Shown here one piece after another: positions 53,101 to 58,456 of a stretch of 64,000 nucleotides of DNA (positions within the stretch are counted from its first letter, which is position 1; each line of letters starts with the position of its first letter). The notes beneath the pieces are model-generated. The model had not been told where the DNA came from, made no database searches, and worked only from the letters and a program-made list of their open reading frames with translations. The translations under genes and the position numbers were made by a program. The stretch comes from Trichoplusia ni (Eukaryota > Arthropoda > Insecta > Lepidoptera > Noctuidae), in the NCBI RefSeq assembly GCF_003590095.1, contig NC_039479.1, positions 2,294,001 to 2,358,000 on the forward strand. Reading direction: 5' to 3'.

Positions 53101-54466
53101 AGGGAAGATAACAGTAGAAAAAACTGGCTTTTTAGTTTAAAATTTCAGCTTTAATACACGGTCAAAAAGAAAATCGTTAAAACTTTCGCAATTTTATGGT
53201 AGAAAAAATGAAATAATAAAATCTCCACAAAGGTTGAAGATCGGCAAAACAGGTAAAATCAAGGAACATTCCAAATCACAAAACACATCCAAAACCAACA
53301 GCAAAAATCATCTGCACCGAAAGCTTCGGCCTTCGCTTATAGCTGTCATCACCTCCCAAACTTAATACTTACAAGTTGTTTGTACTGTAGTCTAGAAATG
53401 GGTGGTCTGGACAGATACGAGGAGGAGGAGGGCGGCGAGGGGGGGGAGGGGGAGGTCAGCGGTATCAGCATCAGTGTGTGCGTGAACAGCGGGGCGGGGG
53501 AGCCCGGCCCGCCGCAGACCAGCTCGCTGCTCACCGTGGACAGGCGGCTGCCGCATCAGAGGTAAGGGAAATGTGCCTTTATATATATATACGGTTATGC
53601 GATTGTTGTGTTAATGAATTAGATTTTGTTTTACACACCAGGCAGTACACTACACGCAGTACTTCTTCAATGAGATGAGAATGATTGCTTCTTTTATAAC
53701 AAACGAATTTCTCTTCTTATATTATTTATCTTATTATAAAACACTCCATACTTTTACTTCTTCTACCAAAACTTTCTTAATCATGATTATGACAGTCTGA
53801 TATACTTTCTCCGCTATTTAGACACTCTCTGAGAAGATCATCAGCTATCGACAGTCGCGAGCTGCCGTCTCCGCTGCAGCCATTGCTGGATGATGAAGCT
53901 TGTGGAGAGGTGCTGCTACCAGTGCCGAGGCAACCTTCTGGTAAGTTATCAGTCCTTGACAGTTATGGGTTGTTTAGAACATTTTCTTTACCAATGCTTC
54001 AGATTTTTTTATAAGTTTAAATTTTTCTTATATTTTTGTGAGTATCTTTGTAGCGTTTTACCGTTACAAATAGATAATAGAGCATATATAGCATACAAGA
54101 TGCTCGGCTGTTTTCGCCTATAGCCCAAGTCAAAACTTCAAGTTTATTCTTGATACATCTCCGGTAGTTTAACAGTTTTTACTACTTCAAACAAACTGCC
54201 TTTTTTGATCGATCTAATTTCCATCAAAACAGAGTAGTCCTAATTTGACCATATATCACATTACATCCCATATACATCTATATACATTGTTGTGTGCAGG
54301 CGAGACGAACGCATCAAGCGACATGTCCCTGTCGCACATGGTGAGCGAGAGCCTCCCGCCGCGGCCCTCCATCGTGCTGGACTCGTCGCAGCTCCCGCGC
54401 CAGCGCTCCGCCGAGCGCGAGCCGCCCGCCGCGCCCGCGCCCGCGCGCCCCGAGACCATGTGCTAG
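2031..54466 (+). CDS. Trpm: TRPM-family cation channel, 5'-partial, spliced (27 main exons in window)
   Basis: Spliced gene for an insect TRPM channel, a tetrameric plasma- or endo-membrane non-selective cation channel (fly TRPM is linked to Mg/Zn/Ca homeostasis; that is family knowledge). Joining exons 2031-2167 through 54300-54466 gives about 1,519 residues with every splice phase matching. Visible in order: SLOG-type N-terminal segment (VDNG, YGAE, VCDGSGRAADL), helical MHR2/3 region (TWNRVDIARSEIF, NWSGQTCLSLAV), pre-S1, S1-S6, pore helix/filter YFMLYGEVFA, S6 NLLIAVFNNIF, TRP helix starting WMFQRF, a heptad-like coiled coil, then a Ser/Pro/Arg-rich tail. There is no alpha-kinase or NUDT9-H domain, as expected for the insect gene. 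The start codon and first exons are upstream of the window. The exon span counted here uses pore exon 14B and the 30-nt microexon. Confidence 0.97.
2250..2420 (-). mobile_element. 5S-like SINE, old 3' fragment
   Basis: Diverged copy of the 3' half: CCAACAATGTTAGGGT, TTTACAAGGAGCAACTG and CCTCCTCAACCCAGTT match the complete copies with many changes. Confidence 0.6.
5237..5635 (-). CDS. MADF-domain protein, first coding exon (nested antisense in TRPM intron)
   Basis: 133 codons from ATG at 5635-5633 to the donor gtgagt (plus 5236-5231), phase 0. MADF is a Myb/SANT-like DNA-binding domain of insect transcription factors, often paired with a BESS motif. Visible hallmarks: FPRKLLKEFITLYKNLPCLW at residues 9-28, a middle helix (AVTKLTQLVQ), and LRACVRREFKKV followed by the LWYYELFSFM helix near residue 115. 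The ATG was chosen because it directly precedes the domain; upstream sequence is GC-rich and looks like 5' UTR or promoter. No second exon is recognisable on the minus strand in 1-5236. If unspliced, the frame ends at 5189 after 15 more codons. It may therefore be a gene with a distant or short 3' exon, or a partial copy. Confidence 0.8.
5640..5790 (-). promoter_or_regulatory. GC/CpG-rich stretch 5' of the MADF exon
   Basis: A sharply GC-rich block with many CG dinucleotides in an otherwise AT-rich intron, directly upstream of the MADF start codon. Likely 5' UTR or promoter of that gene. No TATA box or initiator is claimed. Confidence 0.4.
5917..6293 (-). mobile_element. 5S-rRNA-like SINE, complete copy with 17-bp target-site duplication
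   Basis: Minus-strand copy of the same family as 61465-61830. It is bracketed by perfect 17-base repeats AATATCGTATAATCATT at 5900-5916 and 6294-6310. The 3' end (plus-strand left) is a short GAT-type tail. It sits about 280 bases upstream of the MADF start codon. Confidence 0.85.
8083..8275 (-). mobile_element. tRNA-derived SINE, degraded copy
   Basis: Read on the minus strand it shows a box-A-like agtggttgagg, then gacgtgtcgc and a degenerate box B, then ccccgcgta. This is the same order as the better copy at 41920-42090. Confidence 0.6.
8638..8900. repeat. Dispersed 'gggttccgtagcc' repeat
   Basis: Contains TAGGGTTCCGTAGCC, a gtctgtctgtc-type run and CATGAACCATGATAGCTAGAC, ending near GGGAACCCTC; a familiar lepidopteran non-coding repeat. 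Single recognisable copy here. Confidence 0.5.
8983..9190 (+). mobile_element. 5S-like SINE, internally deleted/degraded copy
   Basis: Matches the family from the box-C-like GTAGATGGGTGA (about 9008) to the 3' part (GGCAGTCGCTCCTTGTAAA, then AGTTGGGAAAA). It has a deletion in the middle and several substitutions; no target-site duplication was identified. Confidence 0.7.
12561..12717 (+). CDS. Trpm: TRPM exon 2 (SLOG/MHR1)
   Basis: Acceptor ttggttccag, donor gtgcgt. Two bases at the start complete a Tyr codon with exon 1, and two bases are left at the end. Contains STPVVCLVIEGGTNT and VVVCDGSGRAADL, the glycine-rich nucleotide-fold-like motif of the TRPM N terminus. It follows a 10.4-kb intron. 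Confidence 0.95.
13190..13337 (+). CDS. Trpm: TRPM exon 3 (MHR1 end)
   Basis: Acceptor tctctccag, donor gtaagt. One base completes Lys, then 49 codons ending in phase 0. Encodes an amphipathic helical stretch (DYLISTIQKTFEVG, LLYGELLQC) that closes the N-terminal homology region. Confidence 0.94.
14425..14470. repeat. Perfect 22-bp inverted repeat
   Basis: GTTCGCATTTTTTACC starts the left arm, and its exact complement ends at 14470. The arms are 22 bases with a 2-base loop. No element family recognised. Confidence 0.75.
17758..17869. mobile_element. Palindromic MITE-like element with GCGG duplication
   Basis: Terminal inverted repeats TGTGGCGTAGTATGTAAG / CTTACATACTACGCCACA (18 bases, perfect) are flanked by GCGG at 17754-17757 and 17870-17873. 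Confidence 0.65.
18034..18067. repeat. 15-bp inverted repeat hairpin
   Basis: AATTATTTTCAAGGC and GCCTTGAAAATAATT are separated by 4 bases. Intronic; no function inferred. Confidence 0.6.
18950..19090. repeat. Dispersed 'TTGTGGAAGCGAGAT' hairpin repeat
   Basis: GTTGTGGAAGCGAGATAGC, then GGCGTCTCACTCCCACAAC, then GTGATGGTAGA. Related degraded copies occur at about 12350-12430, 47045-47105, 52025-52090 and 56595-56700 (either orientation). Confidence 0.5.
22882..23071 (+). CDS. Trpm: TRPM exon 4 (MHR2)
   Basis: Acceptor attcccccag-type (ttattccccag), donor gtaagg. Starts in phase 0 with ITVFRIQ and includes LSLALTWNRVDIARSEIFVY, one of the best-conserved TRPM blocks. Ends one base into a Gly codon. 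The preceding intron is 9.5 kb. Confidence 0.95.
24113..24229. mobile_element. MITE-like repeat with TGTTTCAC/GTGAAACA ends
   Basis: 117 bases with perfect 8-base terminal inverted repeats and the internal motif CACCACCGCCAAATAAGTT. A second, 3'-truncated copy lies at 27183-27281. Confidence 0.6.
25960..26854 (+). mobile_element. 5'-truncated non-LTR retrotransposon (Jockey/CR1-like reverse transcriptase end)
   Basis: An open frame from about 25960 to 26573 encodes only the last ~200 residues of a LINE reverse transcriptase. It shows IFPILDYADVCYLDLN, LNKLDRLLNNCIRFIF, TQLRWLPIRERR and WNALPLEIR, the usual order after the catalytic palm, which is missing. It is followed by about 260 bases of 3' UTR and a tail of AATAAATAAATAAA type ending near 26854. 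Full-length ends of this kind with a microsatellite tail and lost 5' portion are typical of target-primed insertion. The frame is intact, so the insertion is fairly young. Clade assignment is tentative. Confidence 0.88.
27183..27281. mobile_element. MITE-like repeat, truncated copy
   Basis: Shares TTTCACCACCGCCAAATAAG, then the TTTATCTGCC(T/A)GATAG stretch, with the copy at 24113. The right terminal repeat is missing. Confidence 0.55.
29105..29300 (+). mobile_element. RTE-like LINE 3' remnant
   Basis: Ends with CCCAAGCGAGCGAAGCCGC then AACAGCTGGT, the characteristic 3' region of lepidopteran RTE-type retroposons. No coding frame remains. Confidence 0.5.
30350..30606. mobile_element. RTE-like remnant, second type
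   Basis: Begins CTAGCTGTTGCCCGCGACTT and ends AACAAACAAACAAACTCTTC then TATATTAGTATAGA, a repeat common in moth genomes. The open frame across it is not host coding. Confidence 0.55.
31440..31620 (-). mobile_element. LINE reverse-transcriptase C-terminal remnant
   Basis: The minus strand encodes KGMIQKAVLLDTARIV, the same peptide as in the plus-strand fragment at 60480-60600. Frameshifts and stops elsewhere mark it as dead. Confidence 0.55.
33487..33630. mobile_element. Large near-perfect palindrome, foldback/MITE-like
   Basis: The left arm starts GGTAAGTGGCGTGACTTAC and the right arm ends GTAAGTCACGCCACTTACC. Arms of about 60 bases with few mismatches surround a loop of about 20 bases. It sits 128 bases upstream of TRPM exon 5. 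Confidence 0.75.
33758..34016 (+). CDS. Trpm: TRPM exon 5 (MHR2/3 helices)
   Basis: Acceptor atgttacag, donor gtatgt. Two bases complete Gly, 85 codons follow, and two bases are left. Contains LDEAMMQALEHDRIDFVKLL and MRKFLTIPRLEELYN, the ankyrin-like helical repeats of the TRPM cytoplasmic domain. It follows a 10.7-kb intron. Confidence 0.95.
34844..35027 (+). CDS. Trpm: TRPM exon 6 (MHR3)
   Basis: Acceptor atcataaccag, donor gtaagt. One base completes Arg and 61 codons follow, ending in phase 0. Encodes a basic linker (YYTRRKFRP) followed by a stretch ending FDYPFNELL, which runs directly into MWAVLTKR of the next exon, as in fly TRPM. Confidence 0.94.
35435..35624 (+). CDS. Trpm: TRPM exon 7 (MHR3)
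   Basis: Acceptor ctaccacag, donor gtgaga. Phase-0 start MWAVLTKRHQMALLMW, followed by HGEEALAKSLVACKLYKAMA, a hallmark helical block of TRPM proteins. Ends one base into the next codon. Confidence 0.96.
36357..36568 (+). CDS. Trpm: TRPM exon 8 (MHR3)
   Basis: Acceptor cgcctttag, donor gtaaat. Two bases complete Ala, then LELLDYCYR, then the invariant-looking NWSGQTCLSLAVAANHRALL and the LWMGGL block. Ends in phase 0. The start is fixed by phase with exon 7. Confidence 0.95.
37220..37372 (+). CDS. Trpm: TRPM exon 9 (pre-S1, MHR4)
   Basis: Acceptor gtgtcaag, donor gtaagc; 51 codons, phase 0 to 0. Contains the hydrophobic pre-S1 helix VILSLLCPLYIL followed by LEFKSKEELQLMPQ and an acidic linker. 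The pyrimidine tract before the acceptor is weak, but the protein match and phase are good. Confidence 0.9.
37788..37862 (+). CDS. Trpm: TRPM candidate cassette exon 9a
   Basis: A 75-nt open stretch between acceptor tacgtag and donor gtagac, phase 0 to 0, so it can be included or skipped between exons 9 and 10 without shifting frame. It encodes 25 residues with a basic core KRRTLSIKK that contains an RxxS basophilic-kinase-type site. The strength of both sites is moderate. I do not recognise it from other species, so this is an inference from phase, length and composition. Confidence 0.4.
39050..39247 (+). CDS. Trpm: TRPM exon 10 (MHR4 to pre-S1)
   Basis: 66 codons, phase 0 to 0; donor gtaagt. 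Contains WEPSYRELPEP, KMMRPLRLKKKIYEFFTAP and FWADS, the block that leads into S1. The acceptor is a tandem aagcag, so a start at 39047 adding one Gln is equally possible. Confidence 0.94.
40651..40831. mobile_element. Element with long terminal inverted repeats
   Basis: Imperfect inverted repeats of about 37 bases (TTAAATGATGAAACGGTTT at left; CCGATAAATACGCGTGAG then ATCATTTAA at right) flank a module with GACCCCGC and GCTCATGATTAA motifs. The same module recurs at 23147-23215, 27315-27385 and 58320-58456. Confidence 0.6.
40936..41093 (+). CDS. Trpm: TRPM exon 11 (S1 and start of S2)
   Basis: Acceptor cgtttcag, donor gtaagt. Encodes IAYILFLLMFTYTVLV (S1), a short extracellular loop with DPTPSWPE, then YSICYILTFLCEKIREI (S2). 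Ends two bases into an Arg codon. Confidence 0.95.
41920..42090 (+). mobile_element. tRNA-derived SINE
   Basis: A Pol III box A-like tagtggttgagg (about 41926) and a box B ggttcgatccc (41974-41984) are in tRNA spacing, followed by a non-tRNA body ending near the atccttactgcggg stretch. The rest does not fold as a tRNA, so it is a SINE and not a tRNA gene. It lies in the intron before exon 12. Confidence 0.7.
42129..42319 (+). CDS. Trpm: TRPM exon 12 (S3 and S4)
   Basis: Acceptor tctttacag, donor gtaaga. One base completes Arg, then WAWNLWNTYD and the hydrophobic FIIFFLVGLTLRL (S3), then VIYCVDIIYWYLRILNIL (S4). Ends one base into Gly. Confidence 0.95.
42625..42770 (+). CDS. Trpm: TRPM exon 13 (S5)
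   Basis: Acceptor accaacag, donor gtaagt. Two bases complete Gly, then PLVTMMGKMVKNM and the long hydrophobic S5 helix MIYFVVLLLVVLMSFGVARQ. Ends in phase 0 at LIRE, so either pore exon can follow. Confidence 0.95.
43266..43484 (+). CDS. Trpm: TRPM exon 14A (pore and S6, alternative version A)
   Basis: Acceptor tttgcag, unusual weak donor gtttgc; 73 codons, phase 0 to 0. Encodes pore helix/filter YFMLYGEVFA, an outer-pore turret with two Cys (residues 22 and 30 of the exon), and S6 ending NLLIAVFNNIF. It is a paralogue of the exon 442 nt downstream, about 51 of 73 aligned residues identical by hand count. Two pore loops in one subunit would not fold, so the two are taken as mutually exclusive. 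Confidence 0.93.
43927..44148 (+). CDS. Trpm: TRPM exon 14B (pore and S6, alternative version B)
   Basis: Acceptor tccgtag, donor gttttt; 74 codons, phase 0 to 0. It shares filter YFMLYGEVFA and S6 NLLIAVFNNIF with 14A. The turret differs in sequence and charge (three Lys and one Arg in B against one Arg and one His in A) and is one residue longer. The two turret Cys are kept. Confidence 0.93.
44183..44557 (+). promoter_or_regulatory. Cluster of intronic RNA hairpins downstream of pore exon 14B
   Basis: Three inverted repeats lie in one 624-base intron. They are TTAGTGTTCTGTA (44183-44195) with TACAGAACACTAA (44386-44398); GTTAGAATTTTGAATAA (44430-44446) with a 16/17 complement (44481-44497); and CATGTGTTAAAATT (from 44526) with AATTTTATCACATG (44544-44557). 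A role in exon choice is inference. Confidence 0.4.
44773..45006 (+). CDS. Trpm: TRPM exon 15 (TRP helix)
   Basis: Acceptor cctttgcag, donor gtaagt; 78 codons, phase 0 to 0. Begins VWMFQRFTVVMEYERKPVLP, the TRP-box helix that follows S6, then a connecting region with FQYDNGLKLFLEKEDMERLY leading to the C-terminal helices. Confidence 0.95.
45193..45315 (+). CDS. Trpm: TRPM exon 16 (C-terminal helices, coiled coil)
   Basis: Acceptor ttgttgcag, donor gtaaca; 41 codons, phase 0 to 0. Encodes a helical stretch with heptad-spaced hydrophobics (SIEERVRNTTDRVEHITTKM), matching the start of the TRPM tetramerisation coiled coil. Confidence 0.92.
45598..45789 (+). CDS. Trpm: TRPM exon 17 (coiled coil into tail)
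   Basis: Acceptor acattccag, donor gtaact; 64 codons, phase 0 to 0. SVEFRLRKLEDVAEQTMNHL completes the coiled coil. It is followed by a GC-rich Pro/Ala segment (LGPPPPTFQ) that opens the disordered tail. Reading through the donor gives a stop after nine codons. Confidence 0.92.
47176..47325 (+). CDS. Trpm: TRPM exon 18 (tail)
   Basis: 50 codons, phase 0 to 0; donor gtaagc. Contains VLSDSDTGAARF and an acidic end QEEDERSQPSD. I chose the acceptor tttgaag at 47175. A second in-frame AG at 47241-47242 (cgacag, before VLSDSD) would remove 22 residues but lies in purine-rich sequence. Confidence 0.78.
47614..47643 (+). CDS. Trpm: TRPM candidate 30-nt microexon 19 with GC donor
   Basis: Follows a good pyrimidine tract and acceptor (ctttcgaccatag) and ends cag before gcaagt, the standard GC-type donor sequence. 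It encodes ten residues, DDGEISVLRQ, phase 0 to 0. Exon 18 can also join exon 20 directly in frame, so this exon may be optional. It is too short to prove by coding statistics. Confidence 0.6.
48423..48621 (+). CDS. Trpm: TRPM exon 20 (tail)
   Basis: Acceptor gctctatcag, donor gtagga. Starts in phase 0 and ends one base into Asp. Encodes an acidic, Ser-rich segment with NVTVLIKTQPPITPARQRSS. No folded domain is apparent. Confidence 0.9.
48896..49034 (+). CDS. Trpm: TRPM exon 21 (tail)
   Basis: Acceptor catttatttag, donor gtgagt. Two bases complete Asp, then 45 codons (ASRLVASSNDDAFLPEVREM, then a Thr/Arg-rich end). Two bases are left over. Low-complexity disordered tail. Confidence 0.85.
50725..50873 (+). 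CDS. Trpm: TRPM exon 22 (tail)
   Basis: Acceptor gcgttaccag, donor gtacgt. One base completes Arg, then 49 codons including GGNDCGMGGHYSAQHL and a His/Ser-rich stretch. One base is left over. The pyrimidine tract is poor, so the start is fixed mainly by phase with exons 21 and 23. Confidence 0.82.
51217..51385 (+). CDS. Trpm: TRPM exon 23 (tail, conserved-looking helix)
   Basis: Acceptor tttacccag, donor gtaggg. Two bases complete Ser, then 55 codons ending MHEYTSITDELETVYGLF and PPHTP. Compared with its neighbours, the end of this exon looks like a structured or binding motif. The start of the exon is GC-rich (Gly, Arg, Ser). Confidence 0.9.
51728..51901 (+). CDS. Trpm: TRPM exon 24 (tail)
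   Basis: Acceptor ccttcccag, donor gtgagt. One base completes Arg, then 57 codons: a basic Ser/Pro segment, then SNPEFALFMEKEHLRGAEED and YIIMENLIQR. The second half is helical and acidic, and probably a protein-binding segment. Confidence 0.9.
53391..53561 (+). CDS. Trpm: TRPM exon 25 (tail, Glu/Gly-rich)
   Basis: Acceptor gtactgtag, donor gtaagg. One base completes Arg, then 56 codons with a Glu/Gly run, VSGISISVCV, and TSSLLTVDRRLPHQ. The GC-rich Glu/Gly run is a likely site of length variation. Confidence 0.85.
53822..53940 (+). CDS. Trpm: TRPM exon 26 (tail)
   Basis: Acceptor gctatttag, donor gtaagt. One base completes Arg, then 39 codons (SLRRSSAIDSRELPSPLQPL and an acidic end). One base is left over. 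RRSS is a basophilic kinase-type motif. Confidence 0.87.
54300..54466 (+). CDS. Trpm: TRPM exon 27, main terminal coding exon
   Basis: Acceptor ttgtgtgcag. Two bases complete Gly, then 54 codons (SSDMSLSHMVSESLPP, then a very GC-rich Pro/Ala/Arg run) ending ETMC and TAG at 54464-54466. A donor (gggcag, then gtaact) lies only five bases after the stop, implying a spliced 3' UTR beginning at 54962. A second strong-looking donor, gtgagc at 54341, lies inside the exon after SLSHM in phase 0. Confidence 0.88.
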
Positions 54467-54961
54467 GGCAGGTAACTAGATCATCAAGGACTTTAGATAT
54501 TATTCACATATAAGTCAACAATAAGTATCCCTCGATAACAGGCAAAATACTTTTAACCAATCACTCTGTTGTAGGTATGTTTGGGGGTAAAAATATATAC
54601 TGCTCTTTTAAGGAAACGAACCCTGTTACTAAGGCTAAGCGAACTCGAACTTTTTCTCTTTAACTTATTTGTTTTTAAGAATAACATTCTGAGCTAATGT
54701 TCAAAACCTTATGAATAACAAATGTATTATTCCGTTTTGAAAAAATCTGTCTCTGTAATAAGTTACTACGTACTAAGTTGACAGCGGCACAGGCGGTTGA
54801 ATAAAAAGCTTAAATAATGACATAGGAAACGAAGAAAACCCAATTGCACGAGTTTAAAGACCGTAAATACGATATAATATGTACCATTTACGCATTACAC
54901 AACCGTTTCAAATTGACACCTAAAATACGTAGCTGATACTAATGTGTTGATTTCTTTACAG

Positions 54962-55009
54962 AGTAAATACAGCAATAAACAAGCTTCCAAAGAAACCCAG
55001 CTCCAAATA
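54962..55009 (+). other. Trpm: TRPM 3' exon: spliced 3' UTR, possibly coding by readthrough or exon skipping
   Basis: Acceptor tttctttacag is strong. Spliced from the donor after 54471, the frame of exon 27 continues past its TAG as Gly-Arg, then VNTAINKLPKKPSSK and TAG at 55007-55009. Skipping exons 26 and 27 (from 53561) also gives that frame without any stop. The simplest reading is 3' UTR; the coding options are inference. The 3' end of the exon is not determined. Confidence 0.5.
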
Positions 55010-56283
55010 GCAGTGAAGGACTGATCTAGTGAAGTATTAGCCATAATAATTGTTAACACCAAATACTTTTAACTTAGACATTTCGACGAACTTGTAGCGC
55101 CCTTAGTTGGCCTTTTGGGACCCTTTTCAATGTTACCTAGTTGATACCTCTTCTGTGTGATGCTAACAGACTGAATTGAAAACAATTCTAAAACTAATCA
55201 TATCGATGTTTTTCAATTACATTTTTGTAAATTTCATCTTAGTTCAGAATTTTTCAGATTGGAAGTGTTCCATTTTTATGATACCTACAGTAGAATGCCG
55301 TGTGAAATTAGCTTGTGAGTAATATTTATAACGTGTACCTTCATTTTGATACTATTAAATATTGTTCATAAGCATCGAAAATATAAACGATCAGGAAACG
55401 GAATTCAACTAAAAACATTCGTCAAAACATTTCAGTCAAATAACAACATAATATTTATTTAAAAATGAACTTTGTTCTGATCACATAAGAATCAAAATGA
55501 CTTATCTCCAGCCCTCTTCGGGAGAATTTAAATTTCGCTGTAAATATGCCAATTGTCGCTATTTAATATATTCTGTAGATACATGGTCCAATGCATGTCA
55601 TTTCGTACACTTCACTTGAATCAAAGGAGTAGGACTAAGTGGTACTTAAAATGTAGGAATAACAAATCTATCCTACTCTCGTGATTCATATAGATTTAAA
55701 ATGTACAGAATAAACGTTTCAGGTAAGAACTAAGGGAAAGACAAACGACAATACTAGTGCTCACGTTGTATATACTGTTGTCAAAGTTAAAGGGTTTACC
55801 CCCGAGTACTGAAACGCAATTCCAATTTGAGACGCTCTTAAATGTCTTTTTGTCTCTACTTTAGGCCGATGTCGCTTAGAATGCCGTGTTTGTCTTTTTA
55901 ATATGAAATACACTGTTCTTCATCACTTACTTAAAATGTTTCGAACAAAGTAAAGGTAACAATTACCAATTCTACAGTACAAAAAAAATATTTTTTTGAA
56001 CAAAAAATATTTTAAACATATCACAACTCTTCTAAATTATTTTTAACCTTATTTTAGTCTATCTATAGTTTTCTGTTTGTCTGCATTATTGTTGTCAGTC
56101 TGTCTTTAATTTTCCTTCTTATTCTATTAAACATAAATAGTTCAGCATATCTTATATTTGCAACCGCATCTTTGCTTTCTGAAAGAAACATGCTTACTTT
56201 AAAATGCACTTTAAGGAGACAATAGCCTCAAAGTAACAGACAGCAAGACTTAAGAGCAACTTAATAAGTAATTGACGTTTCAG

Positions 56284-56418
56284 TACTCGGCCATTAAAGG
56301 TACTGACGTTTATAAATTAGGTCGTAGAGTTAACCAGAATACTTCAGAGTTATATAAACTGTTACGTAACGTGTTGGAGCTAAAGAGTTTAGACATAAAG
56401 AGTGTCGACTTACCGCCA
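56284..56418 (+). CDS. Candidate exon of 45 codons, alternative TRPM 3' end or separate gene
   Basis: Open stretch between acceptor gacgtttcag and donor gtgagc, phase 0 to 0, encoding a protein-like peptide (VNQNTSELYKLLRNVLELK, SVDLPP). It is phase-compatible with the internal donor at 54341 of TRPM exon 27 and with the terminal exon candidate at 60346. I do not recognise the peptide. A separate plus-strand gene is the alternative. Confidence 0.4.
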
Positions 56419-58319
56419 GTGAGCACTAACCATCGCGCTGCAATTATTTTCATTATCTTACATTTTAAACATATCAGACACAATTATTAAAATTAAGATT
56501 TTATTTTTAATACGTAAAGTTACGTAGCTCTTTGGACGTTTTATACTTTAAGTATTTGTTTTAACGTTTTCTGGGAGCATCACTATGTAAAATAAGACTG
56601 TTCTGAACGTCGAAGAGAGATGGCGCTCTATACCCTGTCGCTATCTCGCTCCCACAACTGAAACGGTTTTACTTTAGAAAGTGATGGTAGACCAATACCG
56701 AGACCATATTTTTTGTTCCTCCAGAAATAAGCTATGTATTAATGTATCCATAGAACTAAATTCTTTTAAAGCCCCTAATAAACGGACATCACATTGTGTT
56801 CAATTATACCAAATATTTTGTGCAAATTTTACCAATTTTTTTATTATATTTGCAGTACAATGAAATTGAATTCATCTTTGTATATAAATAGAGACGTGGA
56901 ATAAAATGAAGGTGATTTTGTATATTTAATAGAAGATTAATATACTGATTATAATATATTAAGCATCGATGTATTGTTAAGGTGAACTGATGCAATAAAT
57001 TATTTTACTTTAATAGACAATTGATAGGATTCATCATATCTCACTTCGCGTTAGGTCGGGCGATATTAACAAAGCAATATTTTTTGTACGTGCAACATTC
57101 ATCTTAATATTTCTACCTATGGATTCTTGACAGCTAGTTCACTAACTTAGTGTATTGCTATTGCCCCTGTGCAAGTTTCTACTACCAAATTTCTACAGAG
57201 GAATGAAAAACAGATCAATGATTACGAATTGTCCAAATCACGCTTGACTACGGGGTTAATCGCACCTGTATATGATTGAAAAAATTAACAACTAAGCACA
57301 AAGTTAACCAAAAAAATTACTAATTTTTGTGTTGATCAACCTTTCAAAAAAGAAGGACTAGTTTGATATAGCAATAAAACAAAAATAAAGTCAATCTTCA
57401 AATAAACTTAACACAGAATCAAGTTATAATTTGCCTTTATCAAGACGATTGCATTTCAGCTATAAACGCGGCTATAAAACATTTCCTAAGTCGTGGAAAT
57501 TTACGTAAGAGACATAATAAGTAGTTGGAGGCAGTAAAATAACAGTAAACGCCCCGCTGCTCCCTTACCTCAGTACAATAGATGTATCTAACTTTTATTT
57601 TCAAAGGCCCTAAACCTCCTAGCTTTATTCCTCTTCGGGTTCGGGGCGAAATGGAAACAAAAAACCGAGAAAAATATCAAGAAATTGTGAAATTTTCTGT
57701 TATTACATACAATAATAAAGAAAACTATTGGTTAGATATTATTGGTGAAAGGTTTTTCTTGTTTCCACAACCCTGAATTGCTTTCTTCTCATCTTACATA
57801 ATAAACATTTACCAACCATGCATGCTTAAGAGATTTTTACAAACCAGGAATTGAACGTCAAGTTATGTTCCGAATAGTCCAATTATATTCCATAGTTTAC
57901 GAATAAGAAATATATTACGGAATAGAAAATAATATTGTACATAATGTGTAAATGTTGAAGTTGTTATTTTTTACCAAAATGAAATGTTTTGAGAGAGCAA
58001 GCCGAGCGCTTTCCTTCCGATGCTTCAAAAGCACAATCTTTTAATCATAATTTTTAAAACTCTTTGAATCATTATTATCTTAGCACAACGTTTTGATTAT
58101 TCAATGAAAACGACTTGTCCTTATTGGGATATTTTATTCTAGACTCAATTCATTCAATATTTTTCAGAGTGATAAAACTAATTCATCATGAGTTATATAA
58201 AGTATGTACAATGGTAAAATAAATATTATATTTGTGATATTACAATTTGTTTGTTTTATTGACCCCTGTTGCAATACATATCCCTATTCTTTAGTGGATC
58301 TTTAGGTGATAGAAGTGCG

Positions 58320-58456
58320 GCCGCTGACGTCAGTTCGATGCGCGATCCCGCCGCGTCTGCTCATGATTAAGGACTGCGGTTGGGTCCGAAACTAGTCGGG
58401 CATCTCCGATAAATACGCGTGAGTAAACCTACCTACCTACCATTTAATAATGAATC
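58320..58456. repeat. Copy of the 40651-type repeat
   Basis: Shares GCTCATGATTAAGGACT, GGTTGGGTCCGAAACTAG and GATAAATACGCGTGAGTAAA (here in one order) with the element at 40651, and ends in a short cctacctacctac run. Confidence 0.55.

Noticed and set aside
45790..54466. Alpha-kinase or NUDT9-H domain in the TRPM tail
   Set aside because: Tail exons encode only disordered Ser/Pro/Arg/Glu-rich sequence and short helices; no kinase or Nudix motifs were seen.
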